Positions 25,033 to 34,401 are shown, numbered from the stretch's first letter. The stretch: DNA of 64,000 bases from Roseobacter denitrificans OCh 114 (GCF_000014045.1 NC_008209.1:2751001-2815000); one strand, 5' to 3'. Numbers and translations: made by a program. Notes: a model not told the origin generated them from the sequence alone.

Positions 25033-27915
25033 TTATGCTGCCCAGATTTTGCAAAGAGTGGCTTTCGTCTCTTGCATCTGGGTTACGCTGTCATAGCCAT
25101 AGGTCTGTGCGGTGTTGGTGGATTCACCCAACACGTAAGGATCGGCACCTTCGGGGTATTTGTCCCTCAGATCGACACCTTCCAGATGCCCGCCAAAGTG
25201 GAATGGCATGAATGCCACGCCGGATTCGACACGCTCAGTGATCAGGGCCTTGACCTTGACCTTGCCGCCTTCGGGCCCTTCGACCCAAACGTCAGCGCCG
25301 TCGCGAATGCCAAGGTTGTTGGCGTCGCGCGTGTTGACCTCGACGAACATGTCCTGCTGAAGCTCAGCCAGCCATGGGTTCGACCGTGTCTCATCACCGC
25401 CCCCTTCGTATTCGACCAATCGACCGGAGGTCAGCACCATTGGATACTCCTTGGAGAAATCCTGATCCTGAATGGACTTGTACATGGTCGGCAGGCGCCA
25501 GAACTTCTTATCCTCATAGGTCGGATAATCAGCCACCAGATCGCGACGGTTCGTATAAAGCGCCTCGCGGTGGATTGGCACCGGATCCGGGAAGGTCCAG
25601 ACGACCGCACGGGCCTTGGCGTTCCCGAAGGGCGCACAGCCATGCTTGATCGCAACCCGCTGGATGCCGCCCGAAAGGTCGGTTTTCCAGTTGGTCTTGG
25701 GCCCTGCCACGGCATCAATTGCGGCACGTTCGTCTGCCGTCAGATCACCGTCCCAGCCGAGGTCCATCAGCATCTGCATGGTGAACTCGGGATAGCCATC
25801 CTGAATTTCCGCGCCGGGGTTGGACACCCCTTCCGCCAGCAGGTTGTCCCCGTCCCGCTCCACGCCAAAGCGCGCGCGGAAGGCAAGACCGCCTTCAGCC
25901 ACCGGGATGGACATATCATAGAGGTTCGCCGTCCCCGGGTGGTTCATCTCGGGCGTGCCCCAGCAAGGCCATGGCATGCCGTAGAAATCACCATCTGCCG
26001 GCCCACCAACCGCGCGCAGCGTTGTGCGATCAAAGGTATGCTGGTTCGCCATATGCAGTTTGAGGCGTTCCGGGCTTTGACCGGTATAGCCGATGGTCCA
26101 CATGCCGCTGTTGAACTCGCGGGTGATGTCCTCGATGACCGGTTCACTGCCTTCAAAACCGATGTTGCGGAAGATGCGGTCCTTGAACCCGAACTTCTCC
26201 GAGAACATCGCGATGATCTCGTGATCCGTCTTGGATTCAAACAGTGGCTCCATGATCTTCTCGCGCCACTGGATGGAGCGGTTGGAGGCTGTGACAGAGC
26301 CGCGCGTTTCAAACTGCGTGGCCGCAGGCAGCAGATAGACGCCATCCTGACGGTCCTGCAAAACCGCAGACACGGTCGGGAATGGATCGACCACGACCAG
26401 CATGTCGAGCTTCTCCATCGCCGTCTTCATCTCTTTCATACGGGTCTGGGAGTTCGGCGCATGGCCCCAAAGAACCATGGCGCGGGTGTTGTCCGGCTGA
26501 TCCATGTTCTCGGGATCCTCAAGCACGCCATCAATCCAGCGTGACACAGGGATACCGGTCTGGTTCATCATCTTCTTGCCGTCGAACTCGGCATCCGAGA
26601 AACGACCCTTGAGCCAGTCCAGATCCTCATTCCAGACCCGCGCCCAATGCGCCCAGGCCCCATCGGACAAACCATAGTAGCCCGGCAGTGTATTCGCGAG
26701 AACACCGAGGTCCGTGGCACCCTGAACGTTGTCGTGGCCGCGGAAGATGTTCGTACCACCACCCGCTGTGCCCATGTTGCCAAGCGCCAACTGGAGGATG
26801 CAATACGCCCGCGTATTGTTATTGCCGTTTGTGTGCTGCGTGCCACCCATGCACCAGATCACGGTGCCGGGGCGGTTGTTCGCGAGCGTCCGCGCAACCC
26901 GCTTGAGCTGGCTGCCGGGCGCACCGGTGACGCGCTCAACCTCTTCGGGGTTCCACTTGGCGACTTCTTTCTTGATCTCATCCATGCCCCAGACGCGGGT
27001 GCGGATGAATTCCTTGTCCTCCCAACCGTTTTCAAAGATGTGGTAGAGGATACCCCAGACCAGCGCCACGTCCGATCCCGGACGGAAGCGGACATATTCA
27101 TCCGCATGGGCCGCCGTGCGCGTAAAGCGGGGATCGCACACGATCAACGGCGCGTTGTTCTGCTCTTTGGCTTTCAGCATGTGCAGCAGCGACACCGGGT
27201 GCGCTTCGGCAGGGTTGCCCCCAATAAGGAACATCGCGCGCGAGTTATGCATGTCGTTGTAGCTGTTGGTCATGGCACCGTAGCCCCATGTGTTCGCCAC
27301 ACCCGCAACGGTGGTCGAGTGACAGATCCGCGCCTGATGGTCGACGTTATTGGTACCCCAATAGGCGGCAAACTTGCGGAACAGATAGGCCTGTTCGTTG
27401 TTGTGCTTGGCAGAGCCCAGCCAATAGACAGAATCCGGTCCGCTTTCCTCGCGGATTTTCAACATGCCATCGCCGATCTCGTTGATCGCCTGATCCCAGG
27501 AGATCTTGACCCACTCGCCATTCTCTTTCTTCATCGGATACTTCAGGCGACGCTCACCATGGGCGTGCTCGCGAACCGCGGCCCCCTTGGCGCAATGGGC
27601 ACCCAGGTTGAACGGGCTGTCCCAGCCGGGCTCCTGCCCTGTCCAGACACCATTTGCGACTTCGGCGATCACCGTGCATCCGACAGAGCAGTGCGTGCAT
27701 ACCGATTTCTTCAGCTCAACCGCGCCCGTGACACTTGCTGCCGCAGAGGCCTGAGTGACAGATCCGCCGGTCGCGGATATGGCAGCCAGACCACCGATGG
27801 CGAGGCCGGATCCACGCAGGAACGCGCGACGATCTACTGATGTTGATTTTCCCTCGGCGAGGATGCTTGTGCGTCCCGCCCGCTGTCCGACCGAATTGGT
27901 CTTTTTCCTTAGCAT
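25033..27915 (-). CDS. fdhA: Formate dehydrogenase catalytic (alpha) subunit, Mo/W-bis-MGD, Tat-exported
   Basis: This 960-residue enzyme oxidises formate to CO2. A twin-arginine signal (SVDRRAFLRGSGLAIGG, residues 27-42) predicts export. The [4Fe-4S] Cys set is C73, C76, C80 and C108. The metal ligand region DHQARICHSTTVAG places Cys198 with His199 where selenocysteine-His stands in E. coli FdhF, so this is a cysteine enzyme. The MGD-binding domain follows, with a C-terminal molydop-binding domain (NPWLAELQQDMFVEVNTRDANNLG split over 25300-25390). Nearby TupABC and ModABC transporters raise the possibility that tungsten is used. It follows the small Tat gene by 94 bases. Confidence 0.97.
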   Translation of the reverse strand: MLRKKTNSVGQRAGRTSILAEGKSTSVDRRAFLRGSGLAIGGLAAISATGGSVTQASAAASVTGAVELKKSVCTHCSVGCTVIAEVANGVWTGQEPGWDSPFNLGAHCAKGAAVREHAHGERRLKYPMKKENGEWVKISWDQAINEIGDGMLKIREESGPDSVYWLGSAKHNNEQAYLFRKFAAYWGTNNVDHQARICHSTTVAGVANTWGYGAMTNSYNDMHNSRAMFLIGGNPAEAHPVSLLHMLKAKEQNNAPLIVCDPRFTRTAAHADEYVRFRPGSDVALVWGILYHIFENGWEDKEFIRTRVWGMDEIKKEVAKWNPEEVERVTGAPGSQLKRVARTLANNRPGTVIWCMGGTQHTNGNNNTRAYCILQLALGNMGTAGGGTNIFRGHDNVQGATDLGVLANTLPGYYGLSDGAWAHWARVWNEDLDWLKGRFSDAEFDGKKMMNQTGIPVSRWIDGVLEDPENMDQPDNTRAMVLWGHAPNSQTRMKEMKTAMEKLDMLVVVDPFPTVSAVLQDRQDGVYLLPAATQFETRGSVTASNRSIQWREKIMEPLFESKTDHEIIAMFSEKFGFKDRIFRNIGFEGSEPVIEDITREFNSGMWTIGYTGQSPERLKLHMANQHTFDRTTLRAVGGPADGDFYGMPWPCWGTPEMNHPGTANLYDMSIPVAEGGLAFRARFGVERDGDNLLAEGVSNPGAEIQDGYPEFTMQMLMDLGWDGDLTADERAAIDAVAGPKTNWKTDLSGGIQRVAIKHGCAPFGNAKARAVVWTFPDPVPIHREALYTNRRDLVADYPTYEDKKFWRLPTMYKSIQDQDFSKEYPMVLTSGRLVEYEGGGDETRSNPWLAELQQDMFVEVNTRDANNLGIRDGADVWVEGPEGGKVKVKALITERVESGVAFMPFHFGGHLEGVDLRDKYPEGADPYVLGESTNTAQTYGYDSVTQMQETKATLCKIWAA

Positions 27916-28009
27916 TTTTTTCTCCCTTGCTGCCCCGAAAAGGTGGCTGGGTTCCTGGAATTTCCGCTACATCCCGATCTGTTTCAGGCACAGACCGGAA
28001 TGCGCGACC

Positions 28010-28201
28010 TTAAAAGCGCGTGCTGTCCAAATAGGCGCGCGTATGTGCGGTGTCCTGAATTCTGTTCAGGTCAAGATCGGGCTCGGCGGCCTCGGCGGAT
28101 GTTGCGCCGACCGCAGCCGCAGCGACTGCTGCCGGTGCTGCTGTCCCAGCCAGTTTCAGAAAATCGCGACGACTTGCCTCGCCTTCCGTTTTCTTAGCCA
28201 T
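28010..28201 (-). CDS. Small twin-arginine protein of the formate dehydrogenase region
   Basis: The 63-residue protein is almost all a Tat signal: SRRDFLKLAGTAAPAAVAAAAVGA, then a short tail EPDLDLNRIQDTAHTRAYLDSTRF split at the cleavage-like ATSAEAA. It matches the family described as the formate dehydrogenase region Tat target. It sits between the TorD-like chaperone gene and fdhA. A role as a co-exported partner or stabiliser of FdhAB is inferred from consistent neighbourhood; no activity is known to me. Confidence 0.9.
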   Translation of the reverse strand: MAKKTEGEASRRDFLKLAGTAAPAAVAAAAVGATSAEAAEPDLDLNRIQDTAHTRAYLDSTRF

Positions 28202-28252
28202 GTTTCACGTCCTTTCGTTTGTGTCGGGCAGCGTCCTGCCCTGTGGTGCAGG

Positions 28253-28861
28253 TTATCCTGCCGTCATGCGAAATGCTTCGCGTTCAATACTCATGAATTC
28301 ACGCCCGACCGCGCCGACAGACGCATAGAACACCGACGACTTGGCGGCCTCCAGATCGGTAAAGAAATGCGTCGCCCAAGGGCCCAGATGGTTGTTGTAA
28401 AACGTCTTTTGCTGGTCCAGAGACACTTTGGTGCCAAAACGGCCCACGATCAGACCGCCCATAGTTTCCATCAGTGAAGCGATGCTGTCCTCGGGCTCAA
28501 AGACATTGTCCGCGCGCGTGACCTGCAGAGACGCCATGTCCTGACGCAACTTGGCCAGTGGCTTTTCATTCAGGAAACCGGTCAGGTAATAGCTGGCATA
28601 GGGCAGCAGTTCGCCGCGCCCCAGGCCGATGAACAACGCGTTGAATTCACGCTCGACACTCTTTGGTTTGCTCGCCTTGGCGACGCGCGCCAGACCTTCG
28701 ATCGCTTCGCCCAGCAGGCTGTCATCACCGCTCAGACCCGCCGTCTGTTCCAGCAGCATCTCCCCTGCGGGACGCGCCAGCAGCAGGCCAAGGTAGTTGT
28801 AGAGATCCGCGCGCAGGCGGTCTTCGGGGTCGACCTCGATGGTCTGGGCTGACGCGGTCAT
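28253..28861 (-). CDS. TorD/DmsD-family chaperone for formate dehydrogenase
   Basis: This cytosolic all-helical chaperone of 202 residues probably binds the FdhA Tat signal and assists cofactor insertion before export. It has the family pattern LRADLYNYLGLLLARPAGE at the start and REFNALFIGLGRGELLPYASYYLTGFLNEKPL split in the middle. Its start overlaps the DUF3306 stop by ATGA (28858-28861). Confidence 0.92.
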   Translation of the reverse strand: MTASAQTIEVDPEDRLRADLYNYLGLLLARPAGEMLLEQTAGLSGDDSLLGEAIEGLARVAKASKPKSVEREFNALFIGLGRGELLPYASYYLTGFLNEKPLAKLRQDMASLQVTRADNVFEPEDSIASLMETMGGLIVGRFGTKVSLDQQKTFYNNHLGPWATHFFTDLEAAKSSVFYASVGAVGREFMSIEREAFRMTAG

Positions 28862-29463
28862 GCGCTTGCCTCCTCAAACTGGAACCGCATGCGCCGCGGC
28901 GATGGGGCCGCCTCTTCGGCTTCAGCGGAGTGTTCGCTCCGTGCTGGCGCGGGTTCTTCCTGCTCAACTGCGGGCACGTCGGATTCCTGCACCTGTGCGA
29001 TGACCGCGTCGTCTTCCACCTCGGCAACGCTTTCTTCTTCGGTGGCTTCGGCGGCTTCGGCTTGTCTTTGCATTTCCTCGATATGCTTCGTCATGCCCTT
29101 GCCCACCTGATAGGCGGTCTTGACCGGCTCGCTCAGCAGCATCGCAGCGCGGTAGTCATCGTCATACTCATTCAGGCCATCCACGCATGCCAGCACGGGA
29201 TTGCTGCGCCAAAGTGTGCGCAGCGCCTGACGACGCAGGCGCTCGGGCACGTCACGCGCCATGAAGGCGGAAAAATCATCGCCCTGCTGCAATAGTGCAG
29301 GATCCGGCAGGCCCATTTCCTGCAGGACCTCGGCATCATCTTTTTCGGCGAGGGCCTCAGCGCGTGCCTGGGCTTGTGCTTCTTCTGTTGCGCGCAATTC
29401 CGCGTCTGCTTCGGCCTGAACGGCGGCGCGCCTGCGCGCCCAGAAAGTCGTTTTGCCGCTCAC
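28858..29463 (-). CDS. DUF3306 protein of the formate dehydrogenase operon
   Basis: The 201-residue protein has a charged, helical N-terminal region rich in Arg, Ala and Glu (FWARRRAAVQAEADAELRATEEAQAQ), the conserved middle FMARDVPERLRRQALRTLWRSNPVLACVDGLNEYDDDY split across residues 70-105, and an acidic tail. Family members sit in FDH operons next to DUF3305 and TorD genes. The function is unknown; an assembly role is inferred. ATGA overlaps on both sides show tight coupling. Confidence 0.88.
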   Translation of the reverse strand: MSGKTTFWARRRAAVQAEADAELRATEEAQAQARAEALAEKDDAEVLQEMGLPDPALLQQGDDFSAFMARDVPERLRRQALRTLWRSNPVLACVDGLNEYDDDYRAAMLLSEPVKTAYQVGKGMTKHIEEMQRQAEAAEATEEESVAEVEDDAVIAQVQESDVPAVEQEEPAPARSEHSAEAEEAAPSPRRMRFQFEEASA

Positions 29464-30002
29464 TCTGCCGCCTCGCGGGGGTGTGAGACAGGCGCACGAT
29501 ACACATCCGTTGCCTGTGAGATGCGGCGATCACCAATGCCGTCATCTTTGCGATCCACCCGCTGCTTGTTGCGCCGCCGCTTCACGAAGGGCTCTTCAAC
29601 ATGGTAGGCCTCGATGAAGTCCCGCACCCATGCATAGACCGCCGGTGGCATCGCCACCTTCTCGACGATCTCCTCGCCGGAATCACAGTAGTCTTGCGCC
29701 TCGTAGGGCGACACGGTGACATGCACCACATCAAGCTGGCCATCGCTGGACCCCTTCGTGGGGCGAAGAACGATATATACCGAAGGCGACTGCGTGCCGA
29801 ACTCATGCGCATAGGCCTCCGTGTCGGACACGTAAAGCCACAGATCCTTGGTTGCCGCATGATACTCGGCGGCCTCGCCGTCGGAGCGCAGAAGCTTCCA
29901 ATCGGCCTCTGCAGCACCGGGCAGGACCGCAATGGCTTTCCAGGACCACTTCGCCCACCGGGTGACACCGGGCGCTTTTCTCATGACAACCCCCAGCCGC
30001 AT
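29460..30002 (-). CDS. DUF3305 protein, first gene of the formate dehydrogenase operon
   Basis: The protein has about 180 residues, beginning MRLGVVMRKAPGVTRWAKWSW, with EFGTQSPSVYIVLRP and HVTVSPYEAQDYCDSGEEIVE in the middle. This is the DUF3305 family, found with DUF3306 and FDH. The frame is open to 30074, but similarity should begin at ATG 30002. It overlaps DUF3306 by ATGA. Function is unknown to me. Confidence 0.87.
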   Translation of the reverse strand: MRLGVVMRKAPGVTRWAKWSWKAIAVLPGAAEADWKLLRSDGEAAEYHAATKDLWLYVSDTEAYAHEFGTQSPSVYIVLRPTKGSSDGQLDVVHVTVSPYEAQDYCDSGEEIVEKVAMPPAVYAWVRDFIEAYHVEEPFVKRRRNKQRVDRKDDGIGDRRISQATDVYRAPVSHPREAAE

Positions 30003-30357
30003 GGACTGAGCGTTCGGGTAAATCACAGACAAAAGGGTTCCTCGCACTGTTCCCTTGCCTAGACACTTTACCAAATCATGCCGCTGTTCCTAGGAAAATT
30101 TTGCATACGCGGGTACACAAAGCGTGATTTACTGAATGCGGCAATTTTTTGTTTTCATGCAACAAATTGAAAACATTAAGATTTACAAACCTTGCATTCG
30201 AGAAAGTATTTTTGACGCACCCCTGCATCATGCTGCATGCCGCATAAGATCGTCAAATGACGTGGAATTCCGGTTTGCGCGCGCTGGTAATCCTGAGTAA
30301 TCATGCCCGGGTGCGCGCATCCAAAACATCAAAAATCAGCGCCATGCGGAGGAAGAT
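30003..30357. promoter_or_regulatory. Divergent control region of the formate dehydrogenase operon and the polyferredoxin operon
   Basis: These 355 bases hold no gene. The half near DUF3305 is AT-rich (30090-30220), as expected for promoters. Near the polyferredoxin start there is a long-loop inverted repeat, TGCGCGC (30276-30282) with GCGCGCA (30313-30319), inside the likely leader. GGAGG lies just before ATG 30358. I did not recognise a ModE box, FNR site or Moco/Tuco riboswitch with confidence. Confidence 0.5.
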
Positions 30358-32313
30358 ATGACCAAAACGCTTGTCGTATGCGACTGCCTTGGCAGCCAGT
30401 CCATTGACGTCGACGCATTGGAGGCGGGCACCGGCTTTGCCTGCTCCAAGGTTTTTTCCGATGCATGTGGCAGTCAGATCGAACAGACGGCAAAGCTGAT
30501 CGCTGCGGGCGATACCGTGGTGGCCTGCCAGCAGCAGGCACGGCTCTTTACCGAACTGGCCGAAGAGATTGAGGCAGAAACACCGGGTTTTGTCGACATC
30601 CGCGATCGCGCCGGATGGACCGCAGCGGGACAGGACCCGACCCCCAAGTTGGCGGCCCTCGTGGCAGAGGCGCTGGTGCCGGTGCCCTCCGAAAAGACAG
30701 TGGATATCATCTCCCACGGGACCTGTCTGGTGATCGGGGATACTGATGCGGCACTGAATGCGGCGCGTGATCTGAGCGACACGCTGGCCGTTACTTTGCT
30801 GACGTCGACGCCGGGTGACGCAGAACAAGAAAGCGCCTTTGAAATCGTGTCGGGGCGATTGGCCCGCGCGCAGGGCAGCCTTGGCCAGTTTGATCTGCGG
30901 ATCGACGGTTTTCAGCAGATGATCGCCGGAGGCCGGGGCAGCGCCACCTGGACAGAACCGAAAGACGCCGCGCGGTCGTCTTGCGATATCATTGTGGATT
31001 TGTCAGGCGGCACGTCGCTGTTTCCCGCGCCAGCCAAGCGGGATGGCTACCTGCGCGCCGACCCCGGCAGTGCCCCTGCCGTGGCCAAGGTCGTTTTCGC
31101 CGCGGCGCAGTTGATCGGCACCTTCGAAAAGCCGCTTTACGTGCGGTTGGAAGAACCGATCTGCGCCCATTCGCGCGCCGGGCAATCCGCCTGCAGCAAA
31201 TGTCTGGATGTGTGCCCGACCGGGGCCATCACATCTGCGGGGGAGCATGTGGCGATTGATCCGTTGATCTGTGCAGGCTGCGGCGCCTGTTCCGCGCTTT
31301 GTCCTTCTGGAGCGATCACATATGATGCGCCACCTGTCGGGTCGGTGTTCAGCAGGCTTCACCTGCTGGCCAGCACCTATCGCAATGCCGGGGGTCAGGC
31401 CCCGCGCCTGCTGGTGCATGATGATCCTTTCGGCACCGAGATGATATCCCTCAGCGCGCGCCATGGACGCGGGCTGCCGGGCGATGTGATCCCGCTCAGC
31501 GTCTCGGCGCTGGCCGGTTTCGGGCATGCGGAAATGCTTGCGGCCCTTGCCACGGGCTTTGCATCCGTGAGCGTCCTGCTGGCCCCCACGACCGAAGGCG
31601 ACGTGATCGCCAGCGAGGCAACACTGGCGAATGCGATTGCCGGACAAGACAGCGTGCGCGTCCTTGATCTGGCAGACCCCGACGCCCTGTCAGATGCGCT
31701 TTATGACGCTGAAACGAGTGATGCGGTATCCGACCCCATCCTGCCGATGGGCAGCCGCCGTCAGGTCGCGCGGCTGGCGGCCAAGGCGCTGCAACCGGGC
31801 GCAGAGGTGCTGGAATTACCCGACGCCTCCCCCTATGGCGCGATACTGGTGGATACCGACGCCTGCACGCTGTGTCTGTCCTGTGTGTCCCTTTGCCCCT
31901 CTGGCGCTCTGGGCGACAATCCCGACAATCCGCAACTGCGCTTTCAGGAGGATGCCTGCCTGCAATGCGGGCTGTGCAGCAACATCTGTCCCGAACAGGC
32001 GATCACCCTCAAACCGCAGCTTGATCTGACGGACGCGGCTTTCACTCAAAAAGTGATGCACGAGGAAGAACCCTTTGCCTGCGTTGATTGCGGCGCCCTC
32101 TTTGGTGTTAAATCAACGGTGGAACGGATCACCGAAAAACTGGCGGGCAATCACGCGATGTTTTCCAGCCCCGAGACGATCCGGATGATCCAGATGTGCG
32201 ATAACTGCCGCATTCAGGCGCAGTTTCACGCAACGGACAACCCCTTTGCCGGCAAGGAGCGCCCGCGCGTGCGCACCTCTGAGGACTATCTGAGCAAGCG
32301 CAAGGATCACTGA
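30358..32313 (+). CDS. HdrA-like polyferredoxin of the formate dehydrogenase region
   Basis: The 651-residue cytosolic Fe-S protein starts with an HdrA-like Cys pattern (VVCDCLGSQ, CSKVFSDACG). It then has two ferredoxin pairs: CSKCLDVCPTGAI with CAGCGACSALCPSGAI near residue 285-320, and CTLCLSCVSLCPSGAL with CLQCGLCSNICPEQAI near 505-555. A C-terminal CVDCG...CDNC set may bind zinc or another cluster. It is divergent from the FDH operon and leads the accessory row. A role in electron delivery for metallocofactor or FDH maturation is inference. Confidence 0.85.
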   Translation: MTKTLVVCDCLGSQSIDVDALEAGTGFACSKVFSDACGSQIEQTAKLIAAGDTVVACQQQARLFTELAEEIEAETPGFVDIRDRAGWTAAGQDPTPKLAALVAEALVPVPSEKTVDIISHGTCLVIGDTDAALNAARDLSDTLAVTLLTSTPGDAEQESAFEIVSGRLARAQGSLGQFDLRIDGFQQMIAGGRGSATWTEPKDAARSSCDIIVDLSGGTSLFPAPAKRDGYLRADPGSAPAVAKVVFAAAQLIGTFEKPLYVRLEEPICAHSRAGQSACSKCLDVCPTGAITSAGEHVAIDPLICAGCGACSALCPSGAITYDAPPVGSVFSRLHLLASTYRNAGGQAPRLLVHDDPFGTEMISLSARHGRGLPGDVIPLSVSALAGFGHAEMLAALATGFASVSVLLAPTTEGDVIASEATLANAIAGQDSVRVLDLADPDALSDALYDAETSDAVSDPILPMGSRRQVARLAAKALQPGAEVLELPDASPYGAILVDTDACTLCLSCVSLCPSGALGDNPDNPQLRFQEDACLQCGLCSNICPEQAITLKPQLDLTDAAFTQKVMHEEEPFACVDCGALFGVKSTVERITEKLAGNHAMFSSPETIRMIQMCDNCRIQAQFHATDNPFAGKERPRVRTSEDYLSKRKDH

Positions 32314-33044
32314 TGCTTCAGCGGGGCCCCAAGATCAGCCGGCGCAATGCCGGACACATAGGCGAGGATTGCGTCCAGTTCATCCGGGGTCATCGTCATC
32401 GGCACCATGGGCGACGGGCGGCTTTCGTCGAAGGGTGCGGTAACACCTTCGATCTGGGTAAAGCTGGGGTGCGGTTTGAGCAGGTGAAAGGTGGCGAAAC
32501 GGGTGTGCCAATCCTCGAACGAGCGCATCAGCGCAAAGGACGGGGTCGACCCCATACCCTTCATCCGGTTGCTCTCATTGACCACATGGCACCGCCCACA
32601 GAGCGCCAGCGACAAGGTTTCCCCGGCCATCGCATCCCCGTCGAGCACAACCGCCTCCACCGCCGCCACCTCTTCGGTCGGTACGCTGAAGACGTCCCCC
32701 TGCGGGCTGGCGTAGCTTTCGATGGTGCGGATTCCGACATCAGATTGCAGCCACGTGAGAAACCGCTCGGCGCGCGCATCACCCACGTGCGACAGGTGCC
32801 AGACTTGCCCCAGCCCCTCGAAAACCGCCGTGCCTTGCGCACCAAACGCCATATCCGCATCGCTCACCGCAGCATCGCGGTCAATGCGCACGCCGGTCTT
32901 GAGCGAAAAACGCGGCACAAGAAATTGCATGAAACCAGAGGTTTCCAACACCTCCGGCACTGCCAGACGCAGGGTGTCATCCTGCGCAGCGGCCCCGTTC
33001 GCCAGCATCACACTGACACAAAACGCCCCAAGAATGGCTTTCAA
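32307..33044 (-). CDS. Secreted fusion of a shortened TupA-like binding region and a c-type cytochrome
   Basis: I place the start at TTG 33044, with AAAGGATC in front, because it gives a clean signal peptide (MKAILGAFCVSVMLANGAAAQ). Residues 24-70 (LRLAVPEVLETSGFMQFLVP) resemble the N-terminus of the TupA protein encoded at 36403, and residues 94-122 (FLTWLQSDVGIRTIESYASPQGDVF split) resemble its C-terminal part; the middle of the binding protein is missing. A haem c site CGRCH follows at 149-153, with Met residues at 213-218 as possible axial ligand. It is convergent with the polyferredoxin gene (7-base overlap). Ligand and partner are unknown. Confidence 0.75.
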   Translation of the reverse strand: MKAILGAFCVSVMLANGAAAQDDTLRLAVPEVLETSGFMQFLVPRFSLKTGVRIDRDAAVSDADMAFGAQGTAVFEGLGQVWHLSHVGDARAERFLTWLQSDVGIRTIESYASPQGDVFSVPTEEVAAVEAVVLDGDAMAGETLSLALCGRCHVVNESNRMKGMGSTPSFALMRSFEDWHTRFATFHLLKPHPSFTQIEGVTAPFDESRPSPMVPMTMTPDELDAILAYVSGIAPADLGAPLKHQ

Positions 33045-33136
33045 ATGGCTGATCCTTTGGCTTTTTCCGTAGGGTCCATCTAAAAGCCCCCTCACACAAG
33101 CGTCAAGCACTACACATCCACCCAAGGAGAGATAGA

Positions 33137-33334
33137 ATGAACGAAGACTTCAACATGTCCATGCGCAAATTCCTCAAGCAGGTTGGCGTCACATCCCAGC
33201 AGGCCATCGAAGAAGGCATGCGCAATGCCGCGGACACGGGCGGCAAGACCTTTGAAGCCAAGGTCGTTCTGACCGTGGATGGTCTGGACATCGAACATGT
33301 GGTCACTGGCCAGATCACCGGTTCCGCAGACTGA
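33137..33334 (+). CDS. DUF6494-family small protein
   Basis: The 65-residue protein MNEDFNMSMRKFLKQVGVTSQQ... has no signal or membrane span; its C-terminal half looks like a small beta sheet. AAGGAG precedes the ATG. It overlaps the Mrp gene by one base (TGATG at 33332-33336). Small proteins of this type recur next to Mrp in Rhodobacterales FDH regions. Function unknown. Confidence 0.8.
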   Translation: MNEDFNMSMRKFLKQVGVTSQQAIEEGMRNAADTGGKTFEAKVVLTVDGLDIEHVVTGQITGSAD

Positions 33335-34401
33335 TGAGCCTGACACGTGATGCGGTTCTGGCCGCTTTGAAAACAGTGTCGGACCCCATATCCGACAGCG
33401 ACATCGTGGCCGCGGGTCTGGTCAAGGCCCTGACCGTTGATGAAAAGGGCGCCGTGCGCTTTGTGATGGAGGTGTCTCCGTCGCAAGTGAAAACCTATGA
33501 AGCTGTCAAGGACGCCGCCGAAAAGGCGGTTCAGGATCTGGGCGCAACCGCCGTTCAGGTGCTGATGACCGCGCACAGCGCGCCCGCGGCACCGCCGGAC
33601 CTCAAGCCGCAGCGCTCTGCCGGACCGGCCGGACCGCAGAAAGTCCCCGGGATCGACCGCATCATCGCCGTCGCTTCGGGCAAGGGCGGCGTGGGCAAAT
33701 CCACGCTTTCGGCCAATATCGCCTGCGCGCTGGCGGCAGAGGGGCGCCGCGTCGGCCTGTTGGATGCCGATGTTTATGGGCCCTCCCAACCGCGCATGCT
33801 GGGTGTGTCGGGCAGACCGGCCTCACCTGATGGCAAGATCATCCTGCCCATGCGCAACTATGGCGTCACGATGATGTCCATCGGCCTGATGCAGAACGAA
33901 GATCAGGCGGTCGTCTGGCGCGGTCCGATGTTGATGGGCGCGCTCCAGCAGATGATGAACCAGGTGCAGTGGGGTGCGCTTGATGTGCTGATCGTGGACC
34001 TGCCGCCGGGCACCGGTGATGTACAGATGACCCTGACGCAGAAGTTTCAGGTGGATGGCGCGATCGTCGTCTCGACCCCGCAGGATGTGGCCTTGCTGGA
34101 TGCGCGCAAGGGGATTGATATGTTCAACCAGTTGGGCACGCCGATCCTCGGCATGATCGAAAACATGTCGACCCACATCTGTTCGAACTGCGGTCACGAA
34201 GAACATGTGTTCGGCCACGGCGGCGTCGCAAAGGAGGCCGAAAAGATCGAGGTGCCGCTCCTGGCGGAAATCCCGCTGCATCTCGACATTCGCCTCGCGG
34301 CAGATGGCGGTGCGCCGATTGTTGTGTCCAAACCCGACAGCCCGCAGGCCGCCGCCTTTCGGGGTGTTGCCCGGCAGCTCATCGCAGATGGAAAAGCATG
34401 A
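33334..34401 (+). CDS. mrp: Mrp/ApbC-family iron-sulfur cluster carrier ATPase
   Basis: The 355-residue protein has an N-terminal DUF59 domain (about 1-80), a linker, and a deviant Walker A P-loop ATPase domain (VASGKGGVGKSTLSANIACALA) with VDLPPGTGDVQMTL. The bridging-cluster motif CSNCGHEEHVFG is present near residue 270. Mrp proteins bind and pass [4Fe-4S] clusters. Here it lies in the FDH accessory row, so it may serve FdhA/FdhB or the polyferredoxin. It overlaps the next gene by ATGA. Confidence 0.94.
   Translation: MSLTRDAVLAALKTVSDPISDSDIVAAGLVKALTVDEKGAVRFVMEVSPSQVKTYEAVKDAAEKAVQDLGATAVQVLMTAHSAPAAPPDLKPQRSAGPAGPQKVPGIDRIIAVASGKGGVGKSTLSANIACALAAEGRRVGLLDADVYGPSQPRMLGVSGRPASPDGKIILPMRNYGVTMMSIGLMQNEDQAVVWRGPMLMGALQQMMNQVQWGALDVLIVDLPPGTGDVQMTLTQKFQVDGAIVVSTPQDVALLDARKGIDMFNQLGTPILGMIENMSTHICSNCGHEEHVFGHGGVAKEAEKIEVPLLAEIPLHLDIRLAADGGAPIVVSKPDSPQAAAFRGVARQLIADGKA

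Noticed and set aside
24844..26544. Plus-strand open frame of 566 codons opposite fdhA
   Set aside because: It is fully antisense to the catalytic FDH gene, which has every expected motif; the frame has no ribosome site or recognisable domain.
30090..30357. Moco or Tuco riboswitch upstream of the FDH or polyferredoxin genes
   Set aside because: The AT-rich region and one long-loop repeat do not show the conserved helices I would need; a covariance-model search would settle it.
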